A stretch of 64,000 nucleotides of DNA from Alkalihalobacillus sp. LMS39 (lineage in GTDB: Bacteria > Bacillota > Bacilli > Bacillales > Bacillaceae_F): positions 1,426,001-1,490,000 of the forward strand of contig NZ_CP093300.1 in NCBI RefSeq assembly GCF_022812285.1, given 5' to 3'. Below the pieces are notes generated by a model. That model saw nothing but the letters and a program-made list of their open reading frames with translations. It did not search any database and had not been told where the DNA came from. A program made the position numbers and the translations under genes. Positions 17,755 through 26,216 of the stretch are shown here, piece after piece (position 1 is the stretch's first letter; the number at the start of each line of letters is the position of its first letter).

Positions 17755-17793
17755 CACTTCGCTTGAAAGAAAAGACGCTCCGCGTTTTTCTTA
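17755..17793 (+). repeat. R2 repeat tail abutting the Dps stop codon
   Basis: Only the R2 tail is present (CACTTCGCTTGAAAG, AAAAGACGCTCCGCG, TTTTTCTTA). Its last bases coincide with the Dps stop codon on the minus strand. Read from Dps, the transcript runs straight from the stop into AAGAAAAACGCGGAGCGTC and then TTTTC, a terminator-like hairpin. Confidence 0.75.
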
Positions 17794-18231
17794 TTTAAGA
17801 AATGACCGCAGCATCCAGTTATGTTTTTCTAATGATTGATGAATCGCTAAAAGCATATCTGCTGTTGTTTCATCTCCTAATGAGTCAGCTGCTTCCATAC
17901 CTTCTTTTAATTCTTCGATTAATGTATCAAAATCGTTTACGATGTTCTTCACCATATCATCAGCCGTTTCATTTTGCTGTGCTTCTTGCACGGAAGATAT
18001 TTCAAGAAATTCTTTCATTGTTGCAACCGGTGAACCTTTAAGCGCAAGAAGACGTTCTGCTAATTCATCGATATGAGCAGCGGCTTCAGTATAAAGCTCC
18101 TCAAATTTATCATGAAGGGTAAAAAACTGAGGACCTTTTACAAACCAATGATAATTATGGAGTTTAATAAAAAGGACACTCCAGTTTGCGATTTGTTTGT
18201 TTAATATTGTAGAGACTTTTTCCTGTGACAT
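17791..18231 (-). CDS. dps: Dps-family ferritin-like DNA-protection protein
   Basis: This 146-residue Dps protein stores iron and detoxifies peroxide, usually as a dodecamer. The ferroxidase ligands have the Listeria-type spacing: His28 ([11 protein letters not shown]), His40 with Asp41 and Glu44 (LHDKFEELY), and Asp55 and Glu59 ([10 protein letters not shown]). The start MSQEKV is preferred because AAGGAT lies seven bases upstream; earlier in-frame ATGs would add [10 protein letters not shown]. An R2 repeat tail supplies its terminator. It stands alone and is not linked to a peroxide regulator in this window. Confidence 0.9.
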   Translation of the reverse strand: MSQEKVSTILNKQIANWSVLFIKLHNYHWFVKGPQFFTLHDKFEELYTEAAAHIDELAERLLALKGSPVATMKEFLEISSVQEAQQNETADDMVKNIVNDFDTLIEELKEGMEAADSLGDETTADMLLAIHQSLEKHNWMLRSFLK

Positions 18232-18340
18232 TGATTTCATCCTTTCTATCATTTTGCTCACAGTTATTTATTCCCTACAAACAAAAAACTAAACAGAAAG
18301 AAAAAGGAAGGAACGACGACTAGTCAAATCAGTAAAAATA

Positions 18341-19000
18341 TTATATGATTTTTATTTCAGCTGATCCTCCGTGAATGTCTGTAAACATCTTTGCAACTGA
18401 GGCTAACAGCTCTCCAGCTGAATCGAACATTGGTGTTAAATATACGACTTGTATTGCATTTTCAGTTTGTTCAGTAACAATGGAACGATTGGAATCGACA
18501 ATAGGGCTTCCAAAAGGCCCTTTTGAATCAGAAATGACAATTTTATTGTGACAATTATTCTCTCGACCGTTAATTCCAATATAACTTTCATTTTCTGTGC
18601 CAAGTCGAATTTGAAAAGGTTGTTCGAGTTGCTGAGTATCATAAATGCCAAAAGGTAATCGATATTGAACAGAAAGTAAATTATTCACATCAACGGCAGA
18701 GTTAATGGGATTGAAAAATTGTCCTTTTTTTATTCGTCGTAATAAAGCTTCAGACGAAACACGATATTTCGAACGGTCGACCCCTAATGTCTTTAAGATG
18801 TTGCGCCATTCACTTATAGTCTTTATTATAGAGATGTCTTCGTTTTCAAGAGAGATTTCAAGCTCTTCCTGATAAAAACGAAGTCGACCCTTTAACATTT
18901 GTGGAGATTCACTTACCGTTATTTCTTTATATTGGATGAGTCCAACTTGAAAAGAAGGTAGGATATTTTTTAATATAGGACAGATAGATATATCGTTCAT
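18341..19000 (-). CDS. B3/4 (tRNA-binding-like) domain protein
   Basis: This 219-residue protein resembles the B3/B4 editing domain of phenylalanyl-tRNA synthetase beta chain as a free-standing unit. The recognisable block is RVSSEALLRRIKKGQFFNPI, then SAVDVNNLLSVQYRLPFGIYD and GPFGSPIVDSNRSIVTEQT. Free-standing B3/4 proteins are thought to act on mischarged tRNA or related substrates, but this one has no assigned role. The start is well supported by GAGGTGAAAT. It is divergent from queG across about 75 bases. Confidence 0.8.
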   Translation of the reverse strand: MNDISICPILKNILPSFQVGLIQYKEITVSESPQMLKGRLRFYQEELEISLENEDISIIKTISEWRNILKTLGVDRSKYRVSSEALLRRIKKGQFFNPINSAVDVNNLLSVQYRLPFGIYDTQQLEQPFQIRLGTENESYIGINGRENNCHNKIVISDSKGPFGSPIVDSNRSIVTEQTENAIQVVYLTPMFDSAGELLASVAKMFTDIHGGSAEIKII

Positions 19001-19076
19001 ATTTCACCTCGAGGTTGACAAGATTAGCCTCATTTTACCAAATAACTGAAAAAAAAAGAAGGAAAGGAGGGAAATG

Positions 19077-20210
19077 ATGTCATTTGCCCAGTTAAAACAA
19101 GAAGTTATTGCATATAGTGAAAGTATCGGTATTGACAAAATTGGTTTTGCGAGTGCGGACCCGTTTTTGACATTAAAAGAGCGATTGCTCACACAACAAC
19201 AATTAGGATATCAATCCGGGTTTGAGGAGCCTGACATTGATAAAAGGGTTAATCCAGATAAAATTTTGCCTGAAGCCAAATCTATTATTGCCATAGCGCT
19301 TGCTTATCCTTCAAAGATGCGCAATGCCCCTAAAAGCACGCCAGGTGAAAGACGCGGAATCTTTTGCAGAGCATCATGGGGGAAAGATTATCATAGTATC
19401 TTAAAGGAAAAATTGCATTTGCTTGAGACGTTCATTATGCAAAAGATACCACAGGCACAATGTAAATCTATGGTCGATACTGGTGAGTTATCTGATAGGG
19501 CTGTAGCAGAGCGGGCTGGAATCGGATGGAGTGGTAAAAACTGTGCGATTATTACAAAAGAGTTCGGAAGCTATGTGTATTTAGGGGAGATGATATCCAA
19601 TATTCCTTTTCCTCCTGATACACCCGCAACTGAGCAATGTGGAACGTGTAACCGCTGTGTCGATGCATGTCCTACCGGTGCTTTAGTCCAAGGTGGACAA
19701 TTAAATTCAAGTGCATGCATTGCCTTTCTAACACAAACGAAAGGATTTTTGCCAAAGACGTATCGAGAAAAGTTAGGAAACCGGTTATATGGCTGTGATA
19801 CTTGTCAGCAAGTTTGTCCTGAAAATAAGGGAAAGGATTTTCATCATCATGAGGAAATGGAACCTGACCCTGAAATCGCAAAGCCGAAATTAATTCCATT
19901 ATTAACGCTAAGTAATCGAGAATTTAAAGAACGCTTTGGTCATATATCTGGTTCGTGGCGAGGGAAAAAGCCTATTCAACGAAATGCCATTATTGCACTA
20001 GCTCATTATAAAGACAAATCAGCATTACCCGTTTTAATCCAATTATTAGAGGAAGATCCTCGCCCTGTCATTCGTGGAACAGCAGCTTGGGCAATCGGAA
20101 AAATTGGTGGAGAAAAAGAAAGAGAATGTTTAGAATCAGCTAAAGAGAAAGAAAAAGATAGAGATGTGCAAAAAGAAATCGAAATGGGACTAAATTTACT
20201 AGAAGAATAG
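19077..20210 (+). CDS. queG: Epoxyqueuosine reductase
   Basis: This 377-residue enzyme performs the last step of queuosine synthesis, the cobalamin-dependent reduction of epoxyqueuosine in tRNA. It has an N-terminal DUF1730-type region (GFASADPF to about residue 165). Two 4Fe-4S clusters follow at CGTCNRCVDACPTGAL and CIAFLTQTKG...CDTCQQVCPEN. A C-terminal HEAT-like repeat (LPVLIQLLEEDPRPVIRGTAAWAIGKIG) ends the protein. ATG codons at 19074 and 19077 both follow AGGAGGG; the second has the better spacing. Ogt follows 75 bases downstream on the same strand and is likely cotranscribed, as no terminator separates them. Confidence 0.95.
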   Translation: MSFAQLKQEVIAYSESIGIDKIGFASADPFLTLKERLLTQQQLGYQSGFEEPDIDKRVNPDKILPEAKSIIAIALAYPSKMRNAPKSTPGERRGIFCRASWGKDYHSILKEKLHLLETFIMQKIPQAQCKSMVDTGELSDRAVAERAGIGWSGKNCAIITKEFGSYVYLGEMISNIPFPPDTPATEQCGTCNRCVDACPTGALVQGGQLNSSACIAFLTQTKGFLPKTYREKLGNRLYGCDTCQQVCPENKGKDFHHHEEMEPDPEIAKPKLIPLLTLSNREFKERFGHISGSWRGKKPIQRNAIIALAHYKDKSALPVLIQLLEEDPRPVIRGTAAWAIGKIGGEKERECLESAKEKEKDRDVQKEIEMGLNLLEE

Positions 20211-20285
20211 GTCATTTGTTCATGGAAAAGACGATTGAAATTAGGTAAGATGGAAACAAGACTTGAGTTGGAAGGAAGGGATAAT

Positions 20286-20816
20286 ATGACGACTCGGTCA
20301 TGTGTATACTTTGATGAGATGGAAAGCATTCTTGGTCCGATGACGATTTTAGTGACAGAAAAAGGGGTTTGCAACATTCAGTTTGGTACGATGGAGTCCA
20401 GTGGACCAACGATGAAAGCTTGGCTAAAAAAACACGGATTAAAAGGAGAGCTAATTAGCGACAAAAAACGGGTATTTCCTACTATCGAACAATTACAACA
20501 GTATTTAAGTGGAGAAAGAATCACATTTGATGTACCGCTAGATTTATATGGTACACCGTTTCAAAAATGTGTCTGGAAAGCATTGCAACAAATCGGTTAT
20601 GGGCAAACACGTTCATATAAACAAATCGCACAAGATATCGGGGCTCCAAAAGCAGTAAGAGCCGTAGGTGGAGCAAATAATCAAAACCCAATACCAATTA
20701 TTATACCTTGTCATCGAGTGATTGGAAGCAATGGAGCAATGGTTGGATACGGGGGAGGATTAAAGAAAAAAGAAACACTTCTTCAACTCGAAGGAGTAAT
20801 CGAAAAAATATCATAG
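20286..20816 (+). CDS. ogt: Methylated-DNA--protein-cysteine methyltransferase
   Basis: This 176-residue suicide DNA-repair enzyme removes alkyl groups from O6-alkylguanine. The active-site motif IPCHRVIG places the acceptor at Cys142, and the helix-turn-helix-like YGQTRSYKQIAQDIGAPKAVRAVG motif precedes it. The N-terminal part is short and variable as in Ogt. The start at 20286 follows GGAAGGAAGGG; an in-frame ATG at 20235 lies within the intergenic stretch and lacks a site. It is downstream of queG and ends at a clear terminator. Confidence 0.93.
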   Translation: MTTRSCVYFDEMESILGPMTILVTEKGVCNIQFGTMESSGPTMKAWLKKHGLKGELISDKKRVFPTIEQLQQYLSGERITFDVPLDLYGTPFQKCVWKALQQIGYGQTRSYKQIAQDIGAPKAVRAVGGANNQNPIPIIIPCHRVIGSNGAMVGYGGGLKKKETLLQLEGVIEKIS

Positions 20817-20838
20817 TGGATATAAAAAGATAATCCAT

Positions 20839-20864
20839 AACTCGGTGAAAACCGAGTTTTTTTG
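20839..20864 (+). terminator. Terminator of queG-ogt
   Basis: The arms AACTCGGT and ACCGAGTT enclose GAAA and are followed by a seven-T run. Confidence 0.85.
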
Positions 20865-20963
20865 TGTTACGACTGTAACAATACTGGACTCAGTTCTATT
20901 GATGTTGTTTTCTTCATATGGTTAGTAGTGAAGAAATCTGGGCGGGAATAAGGGGGGTCTCAC

Positions 20964-21857
20964 TTGAACTCGTATAGTGAGCAAATTAGAGAGCTAGCAG
21001 AAAAGCGAAATCAATGTTTTATAGATGGCAAAGAGCTAGAGACCGTTTTTTTAAATGCAAAGGAACAGGAATGTGTGAAAAGAAAACAGGATGGTTTACA
21101 AAAACGAAAAGGAGAAATTGTGAAGTCTACGGTTGATGGTGTGTTTTTAGGTCAAAGAAAATTTGAAGCAGAACATGTCGTCGACTATGTGTTACACTAT
21201 CAGCATCTCATTAAACAAAAAGGCTCTTTTTTCTTAGAAGAAAATCGGCAGGAACGGAGAGCTACATTTATTGAAGGAAGATTAGAACGAGATATTGAAC
21301 GGATTCCGCCACCAAATGAAAAGGTAGAAACGGCCATTGATCGGGTTTGGACCAATGACAGAGAAGCTCAGCGTTTTACGTATGATCGGCAAGCAGCAGT
21401 TAAATATGCTGAACGTTGGTGGAATGATTATAACCCACAATATAAAAAATTTAATGATAACTGCACGAACTTCATCTCACAATGTTTGCGGGCCGGGGGG
21501 ATTCCGATGACTGGTTACCCGAATCGCTCCAAGGGCTGGTGGTACCGCGGAGATAACTGGAGCTTTAGTTGGAGTGTTGCTCACTCGTTTCGCTGGCAGT
21601 TAAGTGGAGCAACAACTGGATTACGTGGTCAGGAAATGTCAGCACCCGAACAGTTAATTCCTGGGGATGTCATTTGTTATGACTTTGATGGAGATGGAAG
21701 ATGGCAGCATACAACAATCGTCGTTGCCAAAGATGAGGACGGTATGCCGTTAGTGAATGCTCAAACGACAAATAGTCGGATGCGCTATTGGGCGTACGAA
21801 GATTCAACAGCATGGACCCCTAACATTAAATATCGATTTTTTAAAATTATCGATTAA
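20964..21857 (+). CDS. Amidase-domain (Amidase_6) protein, no signal peptide
   Basis: This 297-residue protein has a TTG start preceded by AAGGGGGG. Residues 1-130 are charged and helical with no signal peptide or membrane segment. Residues 140-295 form the putative amidase domain (Amidase_6, papain/CHAP-like) common in Bacillaceae. The catalytic cysteine is in NCTNFISQCL, preceded by AVKYAERWWNDYNPQY, and the catalytic histidine is probably in DGRWQHTTIVV. Such domains are thought to act on peptidoglycan or spore material. Without a signal peptide it may act in the mother cell during sporulation or lysis; this is inference. Confidence 0.85.
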   Translation: MNSYSEQIRELAEKRNQCFIDGKELETVFLNAKEQECVKRKQDGLQKRKGEIVKSTVDGVFLGQRKFEAEHVVDYVLHYQHLIKQKGSFFLEENRQERRATFIEGRLERDIERIPPPNEKVETAIDRVWTNDREAQRFTYDRQAAVKYAERWWNDYNPQYKKFNDNCTNFISQCLRAGGIPMTGYPNRSKGWWYRGDNWSFSWSVAHSFRWQLSGATTGLRGQEMSAPEQLIPGDVICYDFDGDGRWQHTTIVVAKDEDGMPLVNAQTTNSRMRYWAYEDSTAWTPNIKYRFFKIID

Positions 21858-22130
21858 TGAATAAACGAAAAAAATTTTCAAGATGTCCCGAAGGCATAAC
21901 AGCCAACAGGACATCTTTTTCTTGTTTTCCTAACCGTTTATTTATGGAGTATGTACTTCTTGAACGAGGAAATTTTGTCTGTTGAAAATGTCGTAGCAAA
22001 AAGCAAGGATAATGAAATTTTGTATGAGTTAACAAATGAAAATAGAGAAATAAAGAAAGGTGCGAAAACTACATTCCACAAGTTCTTTCTGCTATAATGT
22101 TTCTTGATAAACATAGAAGAGGTGCAAATC

Positions 22131-22604
22131 GTGGGATTACATATTGTATTATACCAACCTGAAATACCAGCAAATACAGGAAACATTGCGAGAACTTGTG
22201 CAGGAACAAATACGTCCTTACATTTAATTAGACCACTCGGGTTTTCAACTGAAGATAAAATGTTAAAGCGAGCGGGGTGCGATTACTGGCCGAATGTTAA
22301 AATTCATTATTATGATTCTGTAAACGAATTATTTGAAACATTCCCAGAAGGACAATTTTATTTCATTGAAACCGTTGGAACGAAAAACTACAGTGAATTT
22401 GATTATAGCGATAAAACAAAGGATATATTCTTTGTCTTTGGAAGAGAAACAACAGGTTTACCAAAGGAATTGCTAGAGAATAAAAAAGATGTTTGTTTAC
22501 GCATACCACAAACAGAGAAAGTTCGCTCGTTAAATGTTTCAAATACAGCCGCGATTGTTATATATGAGGCAATTCGCCAACAACAATTTGAAGGATTGTC
22601 ATAA
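22131..22604 (+). CDS. trmL: tRNA (cytidine(34)-2'-O)-methyltransferase
   Basis: This 157-residue SPOUT-class methyltransferase matches TrmL/CspR, which methylates the ribose of the wobble base in tRNA-Leu. Conserved blocks are LYQPEIPANTGNIARTCA, HLIRPLGF, FVFGRETTGLP and LRIPQTEKVRSLNVSNTAA, the last two forming the trefoil knot for S-adenosylmethionine. The start is GTG at 22131 with AGAGGTG upstream; a longer frame from 22104 lacks a site. The length equals that of the B. subtilis protein. Confidence 0.94.
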   Translation: MGLHIVLYQPEIPANTGNIARTCAGTNTSLHLIRPLGFSTEDKMLKRAGCDYWPNVKIHYYDSVNELFETFPEGQFYFIETVGTKNYSEFDYSDKTKDIFFVFGRETTGLPKELLENKKDVCLRIPQTEKVRSLNVSNTAAIVIYEAIRQQQFEGLS

Positions 22605-22622
22605 AGGCTAGAACCGATAAAA

Positions 22623-22661
22623 AAAAAGAATGGCCGTCCATTTCGGTGGCCATTCTTTTTT
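22623..22661 (+). terminator. Terminator of trmL
   Basis: The arms AAAAAGAATGGCC and GGCCATTCTTTTT enclose a 12-base loop. It also lies just past the stop of the small minus-strand gene and can serve both. Confidence 0.85.
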
Positions 22662-22666
22662 ACTCA

Positions 22667-22756
22667 TTAGTTTTTATGAGGTTTGTCTTCATAGCCTGCT
22701 GTAAAAATTGAAACAAGAAATACAGCACAGACACCTAAAATTAGAAGTGTTCCCAT
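22667..22756 (-). CDS. 29-residue membrane peptide
   Basis: This small gene has an AAGGAGGAC Shine-Dalgarno site ideally spaced before ATG. It encodes MGTLLILGVCAVFLVSIFTA, a single hydrophobic segment, followed by the polar tail GYEDKPHKN. The signal strength and the clean membrane-plus-tail pattern argue for a real product. It ends at the trmL terminator. I do not recognise a named family. Bacillus genomes hold many such single-span peptides that partner larger membrane complexes, so a regulatory or subunit role is plausible but unproven. Confidence 0.65.
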   Translation of the reverse strand: MGTLLILGVCAVFLVSIFTAGYEDKPHKN

Positions 22757-22843
22757 GTTATGTCCTCCTTAGAAAGCGATAAAGGCCATGCTCTTTTATT
22801 ATAGTGCATTCATTGGGCGTTGTGAATGTATGAGAAGAGAAAT

Positions 22844-22872
22844 TTGTGAGGAATTTTTCAATTGTGTATAAT
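22844..22872 (+). promoter_or_regulatory. SigA-type promoter of the heme monooxygenase gene
   Basis: A TTGTGA -35 and a TATAAT -10 are separated by exactly 17 bases. The -10 ends 35 bases before the ATG. No perfect Fur box is visible; AAAGATAATCTCGA just downstream is only a partial resemblance. Confidence 0.6.
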
Positions 22873-22907
22873 AAAGATAATCTCGAATAGGAAATGAGGG
22901 AAGAGTT

Positions 22908-23213
22908 ATGTATGTCGTAATGAATGAATTACATGTTCCAAAAGAAGCAAAGGACCATTTATCGAAACGTTTTGGAGCAAGTGCCCAGAATATGAAAGAA
23001 GTACCAGGGTGTTTGGAATTTATGTTTTTAAACAATGAACAAGAAGACGGCAAGCAAATTGTGTTTACAAAATGGGAGTCAAAAGCAGACTATGAAGCTT
23101 GGTTACATAGTGATGCTTTTAAAAATGCCCATAAAGAAAAACGTGAATCAAAAGAAAAAGGGCCAACAACAAGTAACGAACTAAATGCATACGAAGTGCT
23201 ATATCATACGTAA
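22908..23213 (+). CDS. IsdG/HmoA-type heme-degrading monooxygenase
   Basis: This 101-residue dimeric ferredoxin-like ABM-fold protein carries the IsdG catalytic triad with the family's spacing: Asn6 (VVMNELHV), Trp65 (YEAWLHSDAF) and His75 (KNAHKEK). Such enzymes open the heme ring to release iron. The start follows GAGGGAAGAG. It has its own SigA-type promoter and a terminator, so it is expressed as a single gene. The residue match makes a true heme monooxygenase more likely than a general quinol monooxygenase, but activity is inferred. Confidence 0.83.
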   Translation: MYVVMNELHVPKEAKDHLSKRFGASAQNMKEVPGCLEFMFLNNEQEDGKQIVFTKWESKADYEAWLHSDAFKNAHKEKRESKEKGPTTSNELNAYEVLYHT

Positions 23214-23220
23214 TGAAGAA

Positions 23221-23260
23221 AGTGTATGAAAAGGAGAGTTCTCCTTCTCATGCACTTTTT
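23221..23260 (+). terminator. Terminator of the heme monooxygenase gene
   Basis: The hairpin AGTGTATGAAAAGGAGA pairs with TCTCCTTCTCATGCACT and is followed by TTTTTATAT. Confidence 0.8.
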
Positions 23261-23354
23261 ATATGTGGAAGAAAAAGGAGAGATATAGGATTGCTTTTTT
23301 TGTCATTCGTATGTATGATCAGTTTGCAATGAATTTATGTTCGTGTAGGAGCTT

Positions 23355-23915
23355 ATGATGAAAAACACTTATTTAACGAGTCACTTTCCTTTATTTTCAA
23401 TCTTTTTATTTAGTACGGCCTTTTCCTTATACGCTGAAAGTTGGATTGTTTCTCAACTCATTTATTTTGGATTATACGAAGGTATGATGGATTTTTTCTC
23501 AGAAGGCGGAATTAAGCTAACATTACTTTTTCTCTTGCTTTTGTTATTTTTTATGATATTTTCTGCGTTAAAACTGATCTCTGATACGAATATTCAGTTG
23601 TCGTTATTATTTTTCTCAAAAGATGTAGAAGGAAACGATTTACAACGAATTCGATCAGGCTCTTGGATATTTTTAATTGCAAGTGCGGTTTCCTTATTAG
23701 TGACACAGCACCTTATCCTTATTGTCGGTTTATTCGTTGGTGCTGTGTTTATATATTTTGTGTTTTTCTTGTACAAAGTTAGTGAGTCTATGACGATTAT
23801 GGGAATGATCGGTATGGTATTTTTTCATATGTTATTCTGGTTTACCTTTATCTTAACGGTCGCCTATGCGCTAATGAAGCTTTATAATAGTTTTATTGCA
23901 AGCTTACCTTTTTAG
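23355..23915 (+). CDS. YufK-like membrane protein (DUF5366 type)
   Basis: This 186-residue hydrophobic protein has about five membrane segments and no catalytic motif. It opens MKNTYLTSHFPLFSIFLFST, and its length and start resemble B. subtilis YufK as I recall it. As I recall it, YufK lies close to the PBP4 gene pbpD there; a PBP4-like gene is also next here, convergent with this one. Two ATG codons at 23355 and 23358 follow GTAGGAGC; the second is slightly better spaced. An R1 repeat starts 20 bases after the stop. The function is unknown. Confidence 0.7.
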   Translation: MMKNTYLTSHFPLFSIFLFSTAFSLYAESWIVSQLIYFGLYEGMMDFFSEGGIKLTLLFLLLLLFFMIFSALKLISDTNIQLSLLFFSKDVEGNDLQRIRSGSWIFLIASAVSLLVTQHLILIVGLFVGAVFIYFVFFLYKVSESMTIMGMIGMVFFHMLFWFTFILTVAYALMKLYNSFIASLPF

Positions 23916-23934
23916 ATAATTTATCGGACATTTG

Positions 23935-24106
23935 TTCTGCTATTTTGCGACAAATGCAGCTTTATTAATCCCTAATGGACATCTGTTCCGTTATATGTCT
24001 AAAACTAACAGTGAAACTCCCGGCTTTATATGAGTTAACGGAATAAATGTCCGCTAGTATTTTATAAACGGTGCTTTTTACTAAAGTAGCGGAACGTATG
24101 TCCTTA
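23935..24106. repeat. R1 nested-palindrome repeat, copy 3
   Basis: Forward units are at 23935 (CGGACATTTGTTCTGCTATT) and 23976 (TGGACATCTGTTCCGTTAT). Reverse units are at 24034 (GTTAACGGAATAAATGTCCG) and 24085 (AGTAGCGGAACGTATGTCC). Inner units 2 and 3 share the matching variant CCGTTA/TAACGG. Confidence 0.8.
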
Positions 24107-24123
24107 GCATTACCGTTTCAACA

Positions 24124-24155
24124 AAAAAAGCTGTCGAGAACATCGACAGCTTTAT
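24124..24155 (-). terminator. Terminator of the penicillin-binding protein gene
   Basis: On the minus strand AAAGCTGTCGATG pairs with TCGACAGCTTT and is followed by TTTTTGT. It overlaps the last bases of the coding region. The CTGTCGA/TCGACAG arms recur in the terminators at 30.8 and 31.2 kb. Confidence 0.75.
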
Positions 24156-25999
24156 TTCATAATATCTCGCCATATTGATAAATGTGGTTTGCTATGGCGA
24201 ACATTTGCCATGCTTTCTTGTTTATCTTTTCCTACCCATACTCCGGTCGTATATTCATTCCGAATACCAACAAACCAAAAGTCATGATAACCATTCGTTG
24301 TTCCTGTTTTCCCACCAATATAGGAGCTTGAAAGATGAGCTTGTTTCCCTGTTCCTTCTGTAACGACTTTGTTTAACAGTGTTTTCATTTTGTCATTTGT
24401 TTGAGAGGTCCAAACGCGAGTGGGAGAAGAGGACCATTCATATAGTGTATTTCCATTTAAATCTGTGACTTGTCGAATACCATACGCTTTTACAAACTCA
24501 CCATCATTAGCAAATGTAGTGTACGCATTGGTTAATTCATATGTTGACATCCCATGAGAAAAACCGCCGAGGGCAGAAGGGAGTCCTTTGTCTTTCTCAA
24601 TGACTTTTTCAAATTGAAACGGTTCTAAGTAGGAAAAAGCTGTTTCAATTCCAACTCGGTCTAAAATCCGAACAGCAGGTGTATTATAAGAGTGCATAAG
24701 CGCGGTTGAAATTGAAACATCGCCATATTCTCCACCACCGTAATTATTCGGACAATAATTATTCTTACAATAATTATTAGCGTTAATTTTGCTTTGAAGA
24801 GGGACTTCATACTCATTTAAATATGGTGCGTAAATCAATAAAGGTTTAATGGCTGAGCCTGGTTGACGGTAAGATTGATAGCCACGGTGAAAACCAAATT
24901 TTTCAAACCCTTTTCCACCGGTAATCGCCACAACTTCATGTGTTGGGTGATGAATGACAGTAGCTGCCCCTTGAATGCTGTTTGGCAAATGTTGATTAAA
25001 TGCATCGACAGCCTTTTTTTGCATTGCAGGGTCTAATGCCGTTTCAATAATGATACCTTGCTCGAACAGCGTATTGACCCGTTCTTGTAATTGATTTTCA
25101 ATAGCTGCTTTTTCTTCATCTGATGCGGTTTTCATTCTTTGTGAATAGCCTTCATTTTTAGCAATAAGCTGTTTAAATTCATGATGAATATACGTCACAT
25201 AATCGGGATACTGATCAATTCGCTTACTTTGATTTAGTGTAATCTTCTCATTAACGGCTTCTTCAAACTCTTCGTCTGATATAGCGTTAACCTCTAGCAT
25301 CTTTTGGAGTATCCATTGTTGTCGTAGAACAGTGTTATCATAGTTTGTTAATGGATTATAATGAGAAGGGTTGTTTGGAACAGCACTTAAAAAAGCAATT
25401 TCACCTAAAGTCAGTTCAGCACTCGGTTTACTAAAGTAAAAATGGCTTGCAGCTTCAAAGCCATAAATATTATTTTGAAAAAAGATAGTGTTAATATATA
25501 GCTCAATAATTTGTTCTTTAGTAAATGTTTCTTCTAGCTTAAATGCATATAAAAGTTCACTAATTTTTCGGTCATATGTTTGATTATGGCCTAAATATAA
25601 GTTTCTTACAAGCTGTTGAGTAACAGTGCTTGCGCCTTGTTCAATGGAGTTAGCTTGCATATTGACCATAAAGGCGCGTGCTATTGCAGAAGGGTCGTAA
25701 CCTTTATGCTCAAAAAAACGGCGGTCTTCTGTGGCCAAAAAGGCTTCAATCACATGTGGAGGGATTTCATCATAAGGTAGATAAATTCGGTTTTCTGAAT
25801 ATACCTCTGATATGACCGCTTGATTTCGATCAACGATATAACTATTTGTTGAAAGTGAAATCGTATCGATTTGGATATTTTCATCTAATACTTCATCGAT
25901 GGATTGCACATATGCCGCTTCTTCTGTTACAAGCACGAATATATAAGCAAACGAAAAGAAAAATAACAGTGTAATGAGTAAACCGGTAGCAATTCTCAT
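24152..25999 (-). CDS. pbpD: Class A penicillin-binding protein, PBP4-like
   Basis: This 615-residue bifunctional peptidoglycan synthase has an N-terminal membrane anchor. The GT51 glycosyltransferase domain covers about residues 55-235, with Glu91 in ATEDRRFFEHKG and QGASTVTQQLVRNL. The transpeptidase domain covers about 330-600, with the nucleophile serine in QPGSAIKPLL, then HSYNTP and GGKTGTTNGYHDFW. Length and domain limits fit PBP4 (pbpD) better than PBP1 or PbpG, and the YufK-like neighbour agrees. The ATG at 25999 (MRIATG) is preferred to the TTG two codons earlier because of the spacing from AAGGATGA. The subtype assignment is moderately sure; the class assignment is certain. Confidence 0.88.
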   Translation of the reverse strand: MRIATGLLITLLFFFSFAYIFVLVTEEAAYVQSIDEVLDENIQIDTISLSTNSYIVDRNQAVISEVYSENRIYLPYDEIPPHVIEAFLATEDRRFFEHKGYDPSAIARAFMVNMQANSIEQGASTVTQQLVRNLYLGHNQTYDRKISELLYAFKLEETFTKEQIIELYINTIFFQNNIYGFEAASHFYFSKPSAELTLGEIAFLSAVPNNPSHYNPLTNYDNTVLRQQWILQKMLEVNAISDEEFEEAVNEKITLNQSKRIDQYPDYVTYIHHEFKQLIAKNEGYSQRMKTASDEEKAAIENQLQERVNTLFEQGIIIETALDPAMQKKAVDAFNQHLPNSIQGAATVIHHPTHEVVAITGGKGFEKFGFHRGYQSYRQPGSAIKPLLIYAPYLNEYEVPLQSKINANNYCKNNYCPNNYGGGEYGDVSISTALMHSYNTPAVRILDRVGIETAFSYLEPFQFEKVIEKDKGLPSALGGFSHGMSTYELTNAYTTFANDGEFVKAYGIRQVTDLNGNTLYEWSSSPTRVWTSQTNDKMKTLLNKVVTEGTGKQAHLSSSYIGGKTGTTNGYHDFWFVGIRNEYTTGVWVGKDKQESMANVRHSKPHLSIWRDIMK

Positions 26000-26143
26000 A
26001 TTCAATCATCCTTATTTTTTATCACTATTATTGTATCTTACTCTGAAACAGAAGACTAGATTGAAAGATTGGAAATTAAAAACTTAGATGAAAACATCCC
26101 AGTTGAATGCTGTAAAAGCAAACTGAATTTTAAAAAAGCGCGA

Positions 26144-26172
26144 GCATGTTCATGAGTGTTTGTGCATAGGAT
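26144..26172 (+). promoter_or_regulatory. Candidate SigE-type promoter of prkA
   Basis: GCATGTT and CATAGGAT are 14 bases apart, close to the SigE pattern (KMATATT, about 14 bases, CATACAMT). The decamer TGCATAGGAT recurs upstream of yhbH at 29426-29435. prkA and yhbH belong to the mother-cell programme in B. subtilis, which supports the reading. Confidence 0.5.
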
Positions 26173-26216
26173 GAAATAAACCAGCTAGGTGAGAATAAGG
26201 AGGAGGAGCCACATAC

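Noticed and set aside
17802-18041. A 79-codon frame opposite Dps
   Set aside because: It is antisense to a well-supported gene and has no ribosome site.
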